This document shows, one piece after another, positions 9,024 through 17,741 of a stretch of DNA of 64,000 nt. Made by a program: the position numbers and the translations under genes. Within the stretch, counting starts at the first letter, position 1. The number at the start of each line of letters is the position of its first letter. Location: positions 930,001-994,000 of the forward strand of contig NZ_JADJNP010000001.1 in assembly GCF_016714275.1 (NCBI RefSeq). Reading direction: 5' to 3'. This DNA is from Tessaracoccus sp. (GTDB lineage: Bacteria; Actinomycetota; Actinomycetes; Propionibacteriales; Propionibacteriaceae). The notes below the pieces were generated by a model that saw only the letters and a program-made list of their open reading frames with translations, did no database searches and was not told the origin of the DNA.

Positions 9024-10024
9024 AACCCGCTCACCCGCCTTCGCCGCACGAGCGCGATCAGCACCGGCGCCCCGAACACGGCGGTCATGATCCCCACCTC
9101 GATCTCGCCCGGGCGTCCCAGCACGCGGCCCGCGACGTCGGAGCCGAGCACGAGCACGGGCGAGGCGAGCACGGTATAGGCCATGATCCAGCGCTGATCG
9201 GGGCCGACGATCCACCGCACGATGTGCGGCACCATCAACCCGACGAACGCGATGCCGCCGGTCAGCGCCGTCGCCCCTCCCGCGAGGAGGGTGAGCGCGA
9301 CGATGCCGAGGACCCGGGTGCGCAGCAGGTGTACCCCGAGGGCCGTTGCTTGCTCGTCGCCGAGGGCGACGGAGTTCAGCGACCCGGACAGTCCCAGCGC
9401 GATCACGGTGCCGATCGCCAGGAACGGCCCTACGGCAGCCAGCTCATCGAGCCCCGTGCGGGCGATCGAGCCGAGGCCCCAGCTGCGCAGGGCGCGGAAT
9501 GTCTCAGGATCGATCAGCGTCAGGAAGGTGCTGAAGCCGCCGAGCACCGCGCCGAGCGCGACGCCGGCCAGCACCAGCGTGACGGGAGATGCGGAGCCCC
9601 GTCCGGCCGATCCGATCACGTAGACGAGCACCGTCGCGGCTGCCGCGCCCACGAAGGAGAACCAGACATAGCCCGAGATGCCGGTGATCCCGAAGATGCC
9701 GACGCCGAGGGTGACGGCGAACCCGGCTCCGGCGTTGACCCCGAGGATGCCCGGGTCGGCCAGCGGGTTACGAGTCAGCGCCTGGATCAGCGCGCCAGCC
9801 AGCCCGAAGGCGATGCCGACGACGACCCCGACAACGGTCCTCGGACCGCGCAGCGACCACACGATGAGGGAGGCCTCCGTGTCGTCGGGGCGGATCAGCC
9901 CGTTCCAGACCTCTCCGAGGCTGAACGGGTTGGCCCCGACGGCGATGCTGAGCACGCACACGCAGACGAGTGCCCCGAGGATCACCAGGGCTCCCGCGGC
10001 GCGTCGCGACGCGCCATGCGTCAC
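9020..10024 (-). CDS. FecCD-family siderophore permease (first of pair)
   Basis: The protein has 334 residues and about ten membrane helices. Hallmarks are 'LRGPRTVVGVVVGIAFGLAGALIQ', then 'TRNPLADPGILGVNAGAGFAV', and the ATPase-contact segment 'GGIAFVGLMVPHIVRWIVG'. It begins within the last codons of the binding-protein gene (ATGA overlap) and ends within the start of the second permease, so the operon is translationally coupled throughout. Confidence 0.95.
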   Translation of the reverse strand: MTHGASRRAAGALVILGALVCVCVLSIAVGANPFSLGEVWNGLIRPDDTEASLIVWSLRGPRTVVGVVVGIAFGLAGALIQALTRNPLADPGILGVNAGAGFAVTLGVGIFGITGISGYVWFSFVGAAAATVLVYVIGSAGRGSASPVTLVLAGVALGAVLGGFSTFLTLIDPETFRALRSWGLGSIARTGLDELAAVGPFLAIGTVIALGLSGSLNSVALGDEQATALGVHLLRTRVLGIVALTLLAGGATALTGGIAFVGLMVPHIVRWIVGPDQRWIMAYTVLASPVLVLGSDVAGRVLGRPGEIEVGIMTAVFGAPVLIALVRRRRVSGL

Positions 10025-11088
10025 CGCGGGAACGAACCTTCGAGCGCCTCGTTGAGCGCGTCAACGGTCCAGACGAGGTTGACGGCGGTGGGATGGGAGA
10101 ACGACCACGCGATGTCGAGGCCGCCGGTCTTCGGGTCCGGCAGCAGGTAGGAAACCCTGTCCTCCTTGACCACGTTCAGCGACTGGAAGAGCGGGCTGGC
10201 GTTTAGCCAGGACTCGGCCTCCTCGGCGGTGCCTTCGCCGCCGTGCTGGGCGATGAGCAGGCCGTCGCCGTCGACCATCCCGATGTTCTCGAGGCTGACC
10301 TCCCAGTTGTCGCCGACGAACTTCGCGGCGTTCGGGTGGGGTGCGAAGCCCAGCTCGCTCAGGATCTCCTCTGCCGGCGAGCCCGCCGCGTTGACGAACT
10401 CGATCCCGCTCGCCTGGCCGCGGTTGATCAGGACGGCGAGGGTCTTGTCCACGAACTGCGGGTTCTCCGCCGCGACGCCGGCGACGTGCTGCTCCGCGTC
10501 GGCGACCGCCAAGTCCGCGGCCTTCGTCAGGTCCAGCGCGGCGCCGACGCTGCGGGTGACCGCGCGCCAGTCGCCGGGGTCGCCGTCGGCGGTCTCGAAG
10601 CCGAGGACCGGAGCGATCTTCGACATCCGCTCGAAGTTGTTCTCGACGTCGCCGCTGAAGGCGACGATCAGGTCGGGCTTGGCGGACAGGATCGCTTCGA
10701 TCTCCATGGCGTCGGCCCATGGGTTGATGACGGTGGCCTCCGCGAGCTGCTCGGTGTACTGCGGGTACCACGCCCAGCCGTCCGCCTTCTCCGGCGAGAT
10801 CACCGGCTTGATGCCCAATGCCAGAACCGCGTCGAGTTCGCCGAGCCCGCCGACCACGGCGATCCGTTCCGGGCGTTCCTCCAACGTCGTCGTTCCGTAG
10901 GGTGTGGTCAGCGTCAACGGATACGTGGCGGCACCCTCCGCCGCCGGAACCAAGGCATCGGCGGCCGGTTGCGTGGCAGGTGCCGCCGGCGACTCGGCGG
11001 GGGTGGTCGGCGTGCCGGCCTGCCCACCGCAGCCGACAAGGGCGGCGGAGGCGGCGAGGAGCAGGACGATCGACGTGGGCGTTCTCAT
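10021..11088 (-). CDS. Iron-siderophore substrate-binding lipoprotein (FecB/FhuD type)
   Basis: The protein has 355 residues. The N-terminus has a lipoprotein signal with lipobox 'LVGC', a Pro/Ala/Thr-rich linker, then a class III binding-protein fold: 'RPERIAVVGGLGELDAVLALGIKPV', and later 'IEAILSAKPDLIVAFSG'. It captures ferri-siderophore outside the membrane and delivers it to the permeases. This is the first gene of the operon. An iron box lies 68 bp upstream, so iron repression is expected. No siderophore biosynthesis genes are in the window, so the ligand is unknown and may be a xenosiderophore. Confidence 0.95.
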   Translation of the reverse strand: MRTPTSIVLLLAASAALVGCGGQAGTPTTPAESPAAPATQPAADALVPAAEGAATYPLTLTTPYGTTTLEERPERIAVVGGLGELDAVLALGIKPVISPEKADGWAWYPQYTEQLAEATVINPWADAMEIEAILSAKPDLIVAFSGDVENNFERMSKIAPVLGFETADGDPGDWRAVTRSVGAALDLTKAADLAVADAEQHVAGVAAENPQFVDKTLAVLINRGQASGIEFVNAAGSPAEEILSELGFAPHPNAAKFVGDNWEVSLENIGMVDGDGLLIAQHGGEGTAEEAESWLNASPLFQSLNVVKEDRVSYLLPDPKTGGLDIAWSFSHPTAVNLVWTVDALNEALEGSFPR

Positions 11089-11155
11089 TGAGAGGTCACT
11101 TTCTGCATAACTAAGGGGCCGACACCGAGGCGACGGCCCGTTGAGCAGAATTAGA

Positions 11156-11174
11156 GTAGCCTTGCCTAACCTAA
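11156..11174 (-). promoter_or_regulatory. IdeR/DtxR-type iron box
   Basis: On the minus strand the sequence reads TTAGGTTAGGCAAGGCTAC, matching 14 of 19 positions of the palindromic DtxR/IdeR consensus TTAGGTTAGGCTAACCTAA. It sits in the divergent intergenic region, 68 bp before the binding-lipoprotein start. The AraC-type gene on the other strand begins about 107 bp away, so the box could control both directions. Binding is inferred, not shown. Confidence 0.8.
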
Positions 11175-11239
11175 TACCTTGTGCGGTTTGCGGCGCCCAC
11201 TGTGCCGCACACGACAGAACTCATCTGGAGGTGCCTTCG

Positions 11240-11281
11240 ATGCCAAGGACTCGTCGCCTGACGCCGGGAAACCGACGGTGA
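11240..11281 (+). CDS. Possible 13-residue leader peptide before the AraC gene
   Basis: A GGAGG at 11227-11231 stands 8 bases before an ATG that opens a 13-codon frame (MPRTRRLTPGNRR). Its stop TGA overlaps the ATG of the AraC regulator (TGATG). The Shine-Dalgarno is better placed for this mini-ORF than for the regulator. It could be a leader that couples or limits translation of the regulator. The alternative is chance, with the regulator starting elsewhere (GTG at 11278 or a longer form from TTG at 11179). Confidence 0.4.
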   Translation: MPRTRRLTPGNRR

Positions 11282-12033
11282 TGCTCACCCGGCGCGGCCC
11301 CGATGCGCTGTCTCGCGAGTTCCGGGTCCCGGCCACGACCATCGAGCCCCGGATGCACACCGACTACCACATCCTGCTCTGGCAGGCGCACGGCCGGAGC
11401 ACGTTCAGAGTCGACGGCCTGCTTTTCGAGCTGCAGCGCCACGAGGCGCTCTGGGTGCCGCCGGGCAGCTGGCACGCGTTCACCGTGCACGCAGACTCGG
11501 TGCTGCTGCCGATCTTCTTCGACGTCGATGACATCGCCACCACGATCACCGAGCCGACCGTGATCACCCTGGACAGCCAGGCCCAGCTGCAGTGTCTCGT
11601 GGAGATCGCGGCACAGAACTCGATCATCGCGCCGCCGACCAACACTCAGCGACAACTCCTCGGTCACATCGAACAGGCGACGCGGCCGGACTCGTCGCTC
11701 CGCCTCCCGCGGTCACCGTCGGCGCTGGCGGTGGCGGAGTCGCTGCTGTTCGATCCCGGGGACCCGCGCACGATCGCCGAGTGGGCTGCCGCCGCCCACG
11801 TCTCGTCCCGGTCGCTGGAGCGCGCCTTCCTGGCGGAGACCGCACTGTCGTTCGGCAAGTGGCGGACGCTGTGTCGGCTCGAAGCGGCCTGCGCACTGCT
11901 CCGCCAGCGCGGCACGGTGAACGCCGTCGCCCGAAGGGTCGGCTACGACAGCCACTCCGCCTTCAGCAGGGCCTTCCGCGCTCACCTCGGGGAGACCCCG
12001 ACCAACTACGCCGCCCGGTTCGCGGCCTCCTGA
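11281..12033 (+). CDS. AraC-family transcriptional regulator
   Basis: The protein has 250 residues from the ATG at 11281. The N-terminal half is a cupin-like sensing domain ('IEPRMHTDYHILLWQAHGRSTF', 'ALWVPPGSWHAFTV'). The C-terminal half has two helix-turn-helix units ('TIAEWAAAAHVSSRSLERAF' and 'VNAVARRVGYDSHSAFSRAF') with the usual 'HLGETPTNY' end. It diverges from the siderophore operon and shares its control region with the iron box, so it is likely a local regulator responding to siderophore or iron status, by analogy with other AraC regulators of siderophore genes. The target is inference. Confidence 0.88.
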   Translation: MLTRRGPDALSREFRVPATTIEPRMHTDYHILLWQAHGRSTFRVDGLLFELQRHEALWVPPGSWHAFTVHADSVLLPIFFDVDDIATTITEPTVITLDSQAQLQCLVEIAAQNSIIAPPTNTQRQLLGHIEQATRPDSSLRLPRSPSALAVAESLLFDPGDPRTIAEWAAAAHVSSRSLERAFLAETALSFGKWRTLCRLEAACALLRQRGTVNAVARRVGYDSHSAFSRAFRAHLGETPTNYAARFAAS

Positions 12034-12052
12034 CGCTGGGCACTGATCCGCG

Positions 12053-15000
12053 CTAGTGGAAGTCGCGGGAGGTGTGGCGGACGCTGACCGGCAGCGGTTC
12101 CACATGCTCGGCGAGCAGGTTGATGACGCCCTCCGCGGAGCGTTCGAGAATGCCGCGGATGATCAGGCCACGGGCCTCGCGCAGGAGCCGACGCTGCCGG
12201 GACCAGACGCCTGCGGAGCAGACGATGTTCAGCAGCCCGTGCTCATCCTCGAGGTTGAGGAAGGTGATCCCCGACGCCGTTGACGGTCGCTGCCGATGAG
12301 TGACGAGACCCGCGACGCGGATCCTGCTGCCGGGCTCGACCCAGCGCAGCGTGTCCGACGACAGCACCCCGCGCTCGTCGAGATACGGGCGCAAATGGGC
12401 AAGCAGATGGTCGGAGGTCGAGATCCCGGTGGCCCACAAGTCGTCGGAGAGCACCTCAAGACCCGTCTGGCCGTCGAACAGCGGGGGCTGCAGCGGCGCG
12501 ATCAGCCCCGGCAGGGTGCCCGCCTGATCGAGCGCGGCGGAGCCGGCCCGCCAGAGCGCCTGCCGTCGGCTCAACCCCAGGCCGTCGAAGACGCCCGCCG
12601 TCGCCAACGCCGAGAGCTGCTCCTCCCCCAGTCCCGCCCGCCGAGCCAGGTCCTCCATGGACGCGTAAGGGCCGTCGGCATCCCGCTCAGCGACGATGCG
12701 TTTCGCGACCTCCTCGCCGATCCCCCGCACGCCCGCCAGCCCCAACCTGACCGCGAAGTTGCCGTCGCGGCGGTGCTCCGCGGTCAGGTCCGGCGCCGAC
12801 GGGTCGAACTCCGGCACCGGAGGCTGATCGACGGCGCAGCAGGCCTCCATCCCCGTCGGCCCCCTAACCTCACCGAGCGGCTCCAGGCAGGCGTCGACCC
12901 CTGAGAACCGCAGATCCGGCCGGCGCGCCTCGACGCCGTGCCTGCGCGCGTCGGCGGTGAGGGTGGCCCCCGAGTAGAACCCCATGGGTTGAGAGCGCAG
13001 CAGACCGGCGAGAAAGGCCGCGGGGTAGTGCAGCTTGAGCCAGGAGCTGGCGTAGACCAGCAGCGCGAAGCTCAGCGAGTGCGACTCCGCGAAGCCGAAG
13101 TTCGCGAACGCCTGGATCTGGGCGTAGATCTGGTCCGCAACCTCGCCCGTCAGGCCGTTGCTCGCCATCCCGTCATAGAGCTTCTTCTTCAACGACTCGA
13201 TTCGTTCGACTCCCCGCTTGGAGCCCATCGCGCGGCGCAACAGGTCGGCGTCTTCTCCCGTGCATTCGCCGACGGCCATGGCCATCTGCATCAGCTGCTC
13301 CTGGAAGACCGGGATGCCGAGGGTGCGGCTCAAGACCGGCTCCAGCTTGGGATGGACGTAGGTGACCTTCTCCTGGCCCAGCTTGCGCCGCACGAACGGG
13401 TGCACCGCCCCACCCTGGATGGGGCCGGGGCGGATCAGCGCGATCTCGATGGCGAGGTCGTAGAACGTCCGCGGGCGCAGCCGCGGCAACAGCCCCATCT
13501 GTGCGCGCGACTCCACTTGGAAGACTCCGATGGCGTCCGCGCGGCACAGCATGTCGTAGACGCCGGCCTCCTCCTTGGGGATGGTCGCCAACCCCCACTC
13601 CTCCCCTGTGCTCTCTCGGATGAGGGTGAAGCAGTGCTGCAGCGCGGCCAGCATGCCGAGGCCGAGCAGGTCGAACTTCACGAGCCCCATCCAGGCCGCG
13701 TCGTCTTTGTCCCACTGGATGACCGTCCGCTTCTCCATCCTGGCGTGCTCGACGGGCACCACCTCGCCGACGGGACGCTCGGTGAGCACCATCCCTCCCG
13801 AGTGGATGCCCAGGTGGCGGGGCGCCTTCAGCAGCTGCGTGGCCAGATCCAGCACGCCTTGCGGGACGCCGTCCTCGCCGTCGTCGGGATCCGGCAGGTT
13901 CCAGTGCTCGACCCGACGGGCGAAGGCGTCCTGCTGACCCGGCGAATAGCCCAGGGCCTTCGCGATGTCGCGGACGGCGTTCTTCGGCCGGTACTGGATG
14001 ACGTTGCACACCTGCGCGGCGCGCGTGCGCCCATACCGGTCGAAGACCCACTGGATGATCTTCTCGCGCCGGTCGGAGTCGAAGTCGACGTCGATGTCGG
14101 GCTCCTCGTCGCGCATGGCCGAGAGGAAACGCTCGAAGGGCAGGTTGTAGCGGATCGAGTCCACCGCGGTGATGCCCAGCAGGTAGCAGACGGCAGAGCT
14201 CGCGGCGGACCCCCTGCCTTGGCACAGGATACCGAGGCTGTGCGCCTCGGCGACGATGTCGTGGACGATCAGGAAGTAGCCGGGAAAGTCCTTCCCCTCG
14301 ATGACGGCCAACTCGCGCTCAATCCGTCTCCTCCCCTCGTCGTCGAGCCTGGGGTACTTCTCGGGGACGGCCCGCCAGACCAGCTCCCGCAACCAGGACA
14401 TGGGGGTATGGCCCTTCGGCACGTCCTGCTTCGGGAGGGCGGGCTTGGCCCTGCGCAGCGGGAAGGCGAGTTCGTCGGCGAGCTCGACGGTGCGCGCCAC
14501 AGCCCCTGGATAGCGGGCGAAGAGCCTCATCATCTCCGCGCCTGAGCGGAGGAAGGCCGTCCCCGCGGCGGGCAGCCACCCGTCCAGCTCGTCGAGGCTC
14601 CTGTTCGCCCGGATGGCCGCGACGGCCTGGGCGAGGGGGTGCTGTGCGGGCGTGGCGTAATGCACGTTCCCGGTGGCGACGGTGGGCAGTCCCCGGCTGG
14701 CAGCGAGCGCGGCGAGGGCGTCGTTGTGGGAGGAGTCCAGCGGGTTTCCGTGGTCGGTCAGCTCTATGTAGACCCGGTCGAAGAGGCCGACCAGCTCATC
14801 GAGGGCCCTTCCCGCGGCCTCCACGCCGCCGCTTAGGAGGGCCTGCCGCACTGCGCCCTTACGGCAGCCGGTCAGTACTATCCAGTGGCCGCGGCCGGCG
14901 TCCGCCAACGCGGCGAGGTCGTAGACAGGCCTGCCCTTCTCTCCTCCCCTGAGCTGGGCGTGGGTGATCTCCCTCGCCAGCCGGTGGTAGCCCTCCTCGC

Positions 15001-15436
15001 CCTTGGCCAGGACCAGGAGATGGCTGCCGACGGGGTCAGGGTTCCCCTTCTGTGGTGCAGGGAGTTCCAGGGATAACTCCGCCCCGAAGACGGTCTGTAG
15101 CTTCACCTGCTCCGGCTCGGCGGCCTCCGCGAGACGGGTGATGCCGTAGAGCCCGTCGTGGTCGGTGAGGGCCAACGCGTGCAGCCCGAGCCGCTCCGCC
15201 TCGACGACCAGCTCTGCCGGCGAGGAGGCGCCGTCGAGGAAGGAGAACGACGAGTGCGCGTGGAGTTCGGCATAGGGCACCGCCCCCTGCGGACGCTCGA
15301 CCGGCGGGGGAACATAGGGTGCGCGTTTGCGGGAGAAGGGGACGTCGCCGGCCGGAGCCTGCGTCGGCTTCGGCCGTGGCGCGCTCAGGGTGCGCTCGAG
15401 CTCCGACCACGGCATCGGCGGGTTGTCGAAGCCCAT
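12053..15436 (-). CDS. dnaE2: Error-prone DNA polymerase III alpha subunit DnaE2
   Basis: The protein has 1127 residues from the ATG at 15436. An N-terminal PHP domain ('YAELHAHSSFSFLDG', 'LALTDHDGLYG') is followed by the C-family polymerase palm with the acidic motif 'EEPDIDVDFDSDRREKIIQWVF', a tandem HhH region and an OB-fold near the end ('RIRVAGLVTHRQRPSTASG'). DnaE2 performs translesion synthesis with ImuB in SOS mutagenesis. The start overlaps the imuB stop by one base (TGATG). The 3' end converges on the AraC gene with 19 bp between. The longer open frame to 16144 is an antisense-like basic shadow within imuB. Confidence 0.96.
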   Translation of the reverse strand: MGFDNPPMPWSELERTLSAPRPKPTQAPAGDVPFSRKRAPYVPPPVERPQGAVPYAELHAHSSFSFLDGASSPAELVVEAERLGLHALALTDHDGLYGITRLAEAAEPEQVKLQTVFGAELSLELPAPQKGNPDPVGSHLLVLAKGEEGYHRLAREITHAQLRGGEKGRPVYDLAALADAGRGHWIVLTGCRKGAVRQALLSGGVEAAGRALDELVGLFDRVYIELTDHGNPLDSSHNDALAALAASRGLPTVATGNVHYATPAQHPLAQAVAAIRANRSLDELDGWLPAAGTAFLRSGAEMMRLFARYPGAVARTVELADELAFPLRRAKPALPKQDVPKGHTPMSWLRELVWRAVPEKYPRLDDEGRRRIERELAVIEGKDFPGYFLIVHDIVAEAHSLGILCQGRGSAASSAVCYLLGITAVDSIRYNLPFERFLSAMRDEEPDIDVDFDSDRREKIIQWVFDRYGRTRAAQVCNVIQYRPKNAVRDIAKALGYSPGQQDAFARRVEHWNLPDPDDGEDGVPQGVLDLATQLLKAPRHLGIHSGGMVLTERPVGEVVPVEHARMEKRTVIQWDKDDAAWMGLVKFDLLGLGMLAALQHCFTLIRESTGEEWGLATIPKEEAGVYDMLCRADAIGVFQVESRAQMGLLPRLRPRTFYDLAIEIALIRPGPIQGGAVHPFVRRKLGQEKVTYVHPKLEPVLSRTLGIPVFQEQLMQMAMAVGECTGEDADLLRRAMGSKRGVERIESLKKKLYDGMASNGLTGEVADQIYAQIQAFANFGFAESHSLSFALLVYASSWLKLHYPAAFLAGLLRSQPMGFYSGATLTADARRHGVEARRPDLRFSGVDACLEPLGEVRGPTGMEACCAVDQPPVPEFDPSAPDLTAEHRRDGNFAVRLGLAGVRGIGEEVAKRIVAERDADGPYASMEDLARRAGLGEEQLSALATAGVFDGLGLSRRQALWRAGSAALDQAGTLPGLIAPLQPPLFDGQTGLEVLSDDLWATGISTSDHLLAHLRPYLDERGVLSSDTLRWVEPGSRIRVAGLVTHRQRPSTASGITFLNLEDEHGLLNIVCSAGVWSRQRRLLREARGLIIRGILERSAEGVINLLAEHVEPLPVSVRHTSRDFH

Positions 15437-16983
15437 CAGTCGTACCTCCCCTCGGCTAACCAGGTGCCGTCGTCCTCGCACAGCAGCAGCCACGCCGTCT
15501 GGGTGTCGTCGACCACCTGGAACCGGTGCGCGCGGCGCCGACGATCCGGGTCCCAGGCGCGCTCGTCCATCGGCCACGGCCCCGCCCATGCCGAGATCGG
15601 GCGGCGACGGGCGCCGTCGATCAGCAGCGCGGGGTTGGCTGAGGGGAAGCCGCGGGCGTCCACCGTGATGCCGGCGCCGTCGTCGGCGAGGACGGCCATC
15701 CTGCGGAGCCCCTCGAACAACGTCGCGGGCAGGGGCGCGGTCAGATGGCCGGGCCAAGGACGATCCGGGGCCAGCGGCAGCACCGCGCGTTCCCCCCAGG
15801 GAACCTGCACCTGGCGCTCGGCCAGCCGGCGCCCGCCGCCGATCACCGCGGTGACCACGCCGTCGGCGCCCAGCATCGCCTGCACGCGCGACAGCGCATG
15901 GTGGACCCGCTCGTCGGCCCCCGACCCGAACAGCGTCGGCCGGTGGTGGACAGCGGCGTCGACGGCGACCGGCTCGAGCCGCACCCGCACCACCCCGCTG
16001 TCGATCTGGGTCCCCGCGGCGGCCTGCAACTGCCACCGCACCCTGTCGACGACGGCGGCCGCGTCGAAGGCGGCCGGGTGCAGCCACACCCGCTCCGCCC
16101 GCTCGCCTTCCTCCGCCGTGAGGATCACCCGCAGCTCGGTGCATACGAGGTGGTGCTCTGCCAACCCGGCGATGAACTCGTCCGCGGTTGTCCGCACCCC
16201 GAACGCCACCTGGTCCACGAGCTCCAGCGCCGGGGAGAACTCGGCCTGGCGCTCCAGATCGACGGGAGGCGTGCGTGGCTGGACGGCGCGCGGATCCCTG
16301 CCTGCGGCCAAGGCGTGCAGCCTGAGGCCGTTCCCGCCAAAACGGTCACGAACGAGGGCTTCGTCGAGGGCCGCGAAATCGCCGAGCCGCCGGACCCCCA
16401 GCCGGGGCAGCAGGGCGTCCAGTTCGTCGTCGCCCAGCCGGTTGACGGGCAACGGAGCGAGGAACGACGTGGCCTCCCCGGGCGGCACGATCCGGATCCG
16501 CTCGGGGTCGTAGGCCGCCTGCTCCGCGGTGAACATCCCGTCGGCCACACCCGCCCGGGACCCGACGACGCCGGCCTCGTCGATCGCGCCCAGCAACCGG
16601 GTGGCCGCCTGCCGTTCGCCGCCGTAGAACCGGGCAGGGCCGCGCATCCGGAGTGCGACGAGCCCGGGCCTGATCACCTGGATCCCAGGGCTTACCTCCT
16701 CAAGCCGGTCCACCAGCGGCGCGAACAACCGGTGATCCCGGTCGACATCGACAGGCGCCACGACCAGCGTGGGACAGCGCACCTGGGCCTCGCGTCGTCG
16801 CTGTCCGCGGCGCACGCCCTCTGCCTGCGCGGTCAGGGAACAAGAGACGACGCGGTTGGCCTCGAACAGCGCCACCGCCACCTCCGGATCGCGTCCCTCG
16901 GCCTGCGCCCAGGCCGTCGCCGGCCATTCGGGAAACCAGATCACGCCGCAGCGGGGTGGCTGCGGCGGCGTCGAGACGGTCAC
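15436..16983 (-). CDS. imuB: ImuB, non-catalytic Y-family polymerase-like adaptor
   Basis: The protein has 515 residues with Y-family architecture but no catalytic carboxylates: the N-terminal motif reads 'CGVIWFPEWPATA' where active DinB has D-M-D, and the palm motif is 'SPGIQVIRPG' rather than S-I-D-E. This is the known signature of ImuB, which acts as a scaffold between DnaE2, ImuA' and the beta clamp. A candidate clamp-binding stretch, 'QVQVPWG', resembles the QLPLWG motif of mycobacterial ImuB. It overlaps imuA' by 4 bp and dnaE2 by 1 bp, giving a three-gene operon. Confidence 0.94.
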   Translation of the reverse strand: MTVSTPPQPPRCGVIWFPEWPATAWAQAEGRDPEVAVALFEANRVVSCSLTAQAEGVRRGQRRREAQVRCPTLVVAPVDVDRDHRLFAPLVDRLEEVSPGIQVIRPGLVALRMRGPARFYGGERQAATRLLGAIDEAGVVGSRAGVADGMFTAEQAAYDPERIRIVPPGEATSFLAPLPVNRLGDDELDALLPRLGVRRLGDFAALDEALVRDRFGGNGLRLHALAAGRDPRAVQPRTPPVDLERQAEFSPALELVDQVAFGVRTTADEFIAGLAEHHLVCTELRVILTAEEGERAERVWLHPAAFDAAAVVDRVRWQLQAAAGTQIDSGVVRVRLEPVAVDAAVHHRPTLFGSGADERVHHALSRVQAMLGADGVVTAVIGGGRRLAERQVQVPWGERAVLPLAPDRPWPGHLTAPLPATLFEGLRRMAVLADDGAGITVDARGFPSANPALLIDGARRRPISAWAGPWPMDERAWDPDRRRRAHRFQVVDDTQTAWLLLCEDDGTWLAEGRYD

Positions 16984-17678
16984 CCGACGGCCCTCAGCGT
17001 GTCGCCTGCCGGAAGAGGTGTTGGAAGCTGGCCCAGGTGGCCGTCAGGTCCAGGCAGCAGCAGCCGCGTGCTGCGCGGCCGAGCCATCCGCTTGGAGGTG
17101 ATGGTGAGCGTCACCTCCCGCTGTGTGAGGTTCCCGTGCCCGGAACCCACTCCGAACCAGCGTGGCTCTTCCACCCGCAGCACCGCCTCAGCCCGGGGCC
17201 AGTCCCCGACGACGAGCAGCGTCGCCTCCCTGTCCCGCAGCCGGGAAGCGAGCCGCGCCGCGTCGGCGGGAGCGACCGAGCCGCTGGGCCGGACGGCCAC
17301 GACGCCCAGCACCTCTGCCAACGCAGCGACGGCGGACAGCCACCGAGGTCCGGGCTGGGGAACGAGCACGAGCCGGTCCAGCACCACCCCGGCCTGGTGC
17401 GCGGCCTCCAACCCCAACTCGGGCATGCCGACGATCCCGCACCACGTCCCCGCCCGGGACGGCTCCGCAAGCAAGGCGTGCAGCAGCGCGCCGGCGCTGC
17501 CCAGTGCGTAGGCCGACCCGGGCCTGAGCCCGGCATCCGGCAGCAGCCCCGCCACCTCATCGGGCACCGCGAACAACCTCGACGGCGCGGGTTGACCACC
17601 CTTGTTGTCCACCTGAGCGCGCAGCTGACGCATCAACTCCGAAGCGGGAGACGCTGCGCGAACGGGTGAGAGAGACAC
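16980..17678 (-). CDS. imuA': ImuA' (RecA-like mutasome accessory protein)
   Basis: The protein has 232 residues and weak RecA/SulA-like features: 'LRPGSAYALGSAGALLHALLAEPSRAGTWCGIVGMP' occupies the place of a P-loop strand but lacks a GKT, as expected for ImuA' proteins. It is the first gene of imuA'-imuB-dnaE2 and ends in an ATGA overlap with imuB. ImuA' is needed for damage-induced mutagenesis in mycobacteria. A LexA-like box sits 11 bp before the start codon. Confidence 0.88.
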   Translation of the reverse strand: MSLSPVRAASPASELMRQLRAQVDNKGGQPAPSRLFAVPDEVAGLLPDAGLRPGSAYALGSAGALLHALLAEPSRAGTWCGIVGMPELGLEAAHQAGVVLDRLVLVPQPGPRWLSAVAALAEVLGVVAVRPSGSVAPADAARLASRLRDREATLLVVGDWPRAEAVLRVEEPRWFGVGSGHGNLTQREVTLTITSKRMARPRSTRLLLPGPDGHLGQLPTPLPAGDTLRAVG

Positions 17679-17688
17679 CCTCTAATAA

Positions 17689-17704
17689 TCGAATAAGCGT
17701 TCGA
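17689..17704 (-). promoter_or_regulatory. LexA (SOS) box of the mutasome operon
   Basis: TCGAATAAGCGTTCGA matches the actinobacterial LexA consensus TCGAAC-N4-GTTCGA with one mismatch. It lies 11-26 bp upstream of imuA', so LexA would sit on the promoter and the operon should be induced by DNA damage. Confidence 0.85.
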
Positions 17705-17741
17705 TCATGTCAAGGATCCGCGCCGCTGCGGAGAGGGTGAA

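Noticed and set aside
15437..16144. N-terminal extension of dnaE2 in the open frame
   Set aside because: The extra residues are Arg/Gly/Ala junk within imuB. The ATG at 15436 overlaps the imuB stop and gives the normal DnaE2 start.
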